From: Castellaniella sp049671645
GTDB lineage: Bacteria > Pseudomonadota > Gammaproteobacteria > Burkholderiales > Burkholderiaceae_B
Assembly (NCBI RefSeq): GCF_049671645.1
Contig: NZ_JBATVG010000007.1
Coordinates: 152,883-216,882, forward strand
DNA: 64,000 nucleotides
Reading direction: 5' to 3'
Shown: positions 63,918-64,000 of the stretch, in pieces
Numbering within the stretch: position 1 is the stretch's first letter
How the letters are laid out: each line of letters starts with the position of its first letter
The notes under the pieces: model-generated
Seen by the model: only the letters and a program-made list of their open reading frames with translations
The model's database searches: none
Told to the model about the DNA's origin: nothing
Position numbers and translations under genes: made by a program

Positions 63918-64000
63918 ATGAGTCATCAGGGATACGGGCGCGTGGATGCCATGTCCGACGCGGCGCAGTCCGGCCCTTCGGGCGCGGGGGCGCTGCGGCG
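63918..64000 (+). CDS. Start of an unidentified gene, cut by the right edge
   Basis: An ATG at 63918, 2 bp after the chemoreceptor stop, opens a frame that runs off the window (MSHQGYGRVDAMSDAAQSGP and a few more residues). A GGGAGGAAT ribosome site lies upstream, overlapping the end of the receptor gene. The position suggests co-transcription with the receptor. Too little is present to name it. Confidence 0.5.
   Translation, partial: MSHQGYGRVDAMSDAAQSGPSGAGALR

Overview
The window reads as a high-GC chromosome segment of a motile betaproteobacterium, most like the Alcaligenaceae branch of Burkholderiales (Bordetella, Achromobacter, Castellaniella and relatives). That placement is an inference. 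It rests on GC-rich codon use, FlhDC-controlled flagellar genes linked to a motAB-cheAWRBYZ block, a very long FlhF, a GlpSTPQV-type glycerol ABC transporter and a quinol nitric oxide reductase under NorR. No rRNA, tRNA, insertion sequence, prophage or CRISPR array was seen.

Left part (1-31.1 kb): small, mostly independent transport and metabolic modules. A tripartite drug-efflux operon (MarR repressor, NodT-type outer membrane lipoprotein, EmrA-type adaptor cut by the left edge) shares an almost palindromic motif with a divergent EamA exporter. A LysR/patatin pair diverges from a YeiH-family membrane protein. Then come a SirB-type protein, a YddA-like ABC exporter, and norR divergent from norB; the norR-norB gap holds three exact GGT-N7-ACC sites and a sigma-54 promoter. 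A LysR regulator diverges from a nitroreductase-EamA operon. Next are gnd, a CytX-type permease behind a TPP riboswitch, and panD with a lipoate-ligase-like gene and a TM2 protein. Last is a complete glycerol block: glpR-glpK diverging from glpSTPQ, a DUF2160 gene, glpV and glpD, covering import, phosphorylation and oxidation of glycerol.

Right part (31.3-64 kb): an almost uninterrupted motility island. It runs flhDC, motAB, cheA-cheW-mcp-cheR-cheB-cheY-cheZ, a structured 81-bp tandem repeat, a soluble inverted-order chemoreceptor, flhB-flhA-flhF, then flgNMA on the minus strand and flgBCDEFGHIJKL on the plus strand, followed by another chemoreceptor. Sigma-28 type promoters precede flgM and flgK, which implies the usual FlhDC to FliA/FlgM hierarchy. 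fliA, fliC, the remaining fli genes and flhG are not in the window.

Most genes are familiar. The points most worth a second look are: the asymmetric ATP sites predicted for the GlpS/GlpT pair, where both defects fall on one composite site; the 81-bp tandem repeat with nested hairpins between cheZ and the inverted chemoreceptor; the ~350-residue C-terminal extension of FlhF; the compact NorR/sigma-54 control region; and the shared MarR operator. I found no clearly new multi-gene system.
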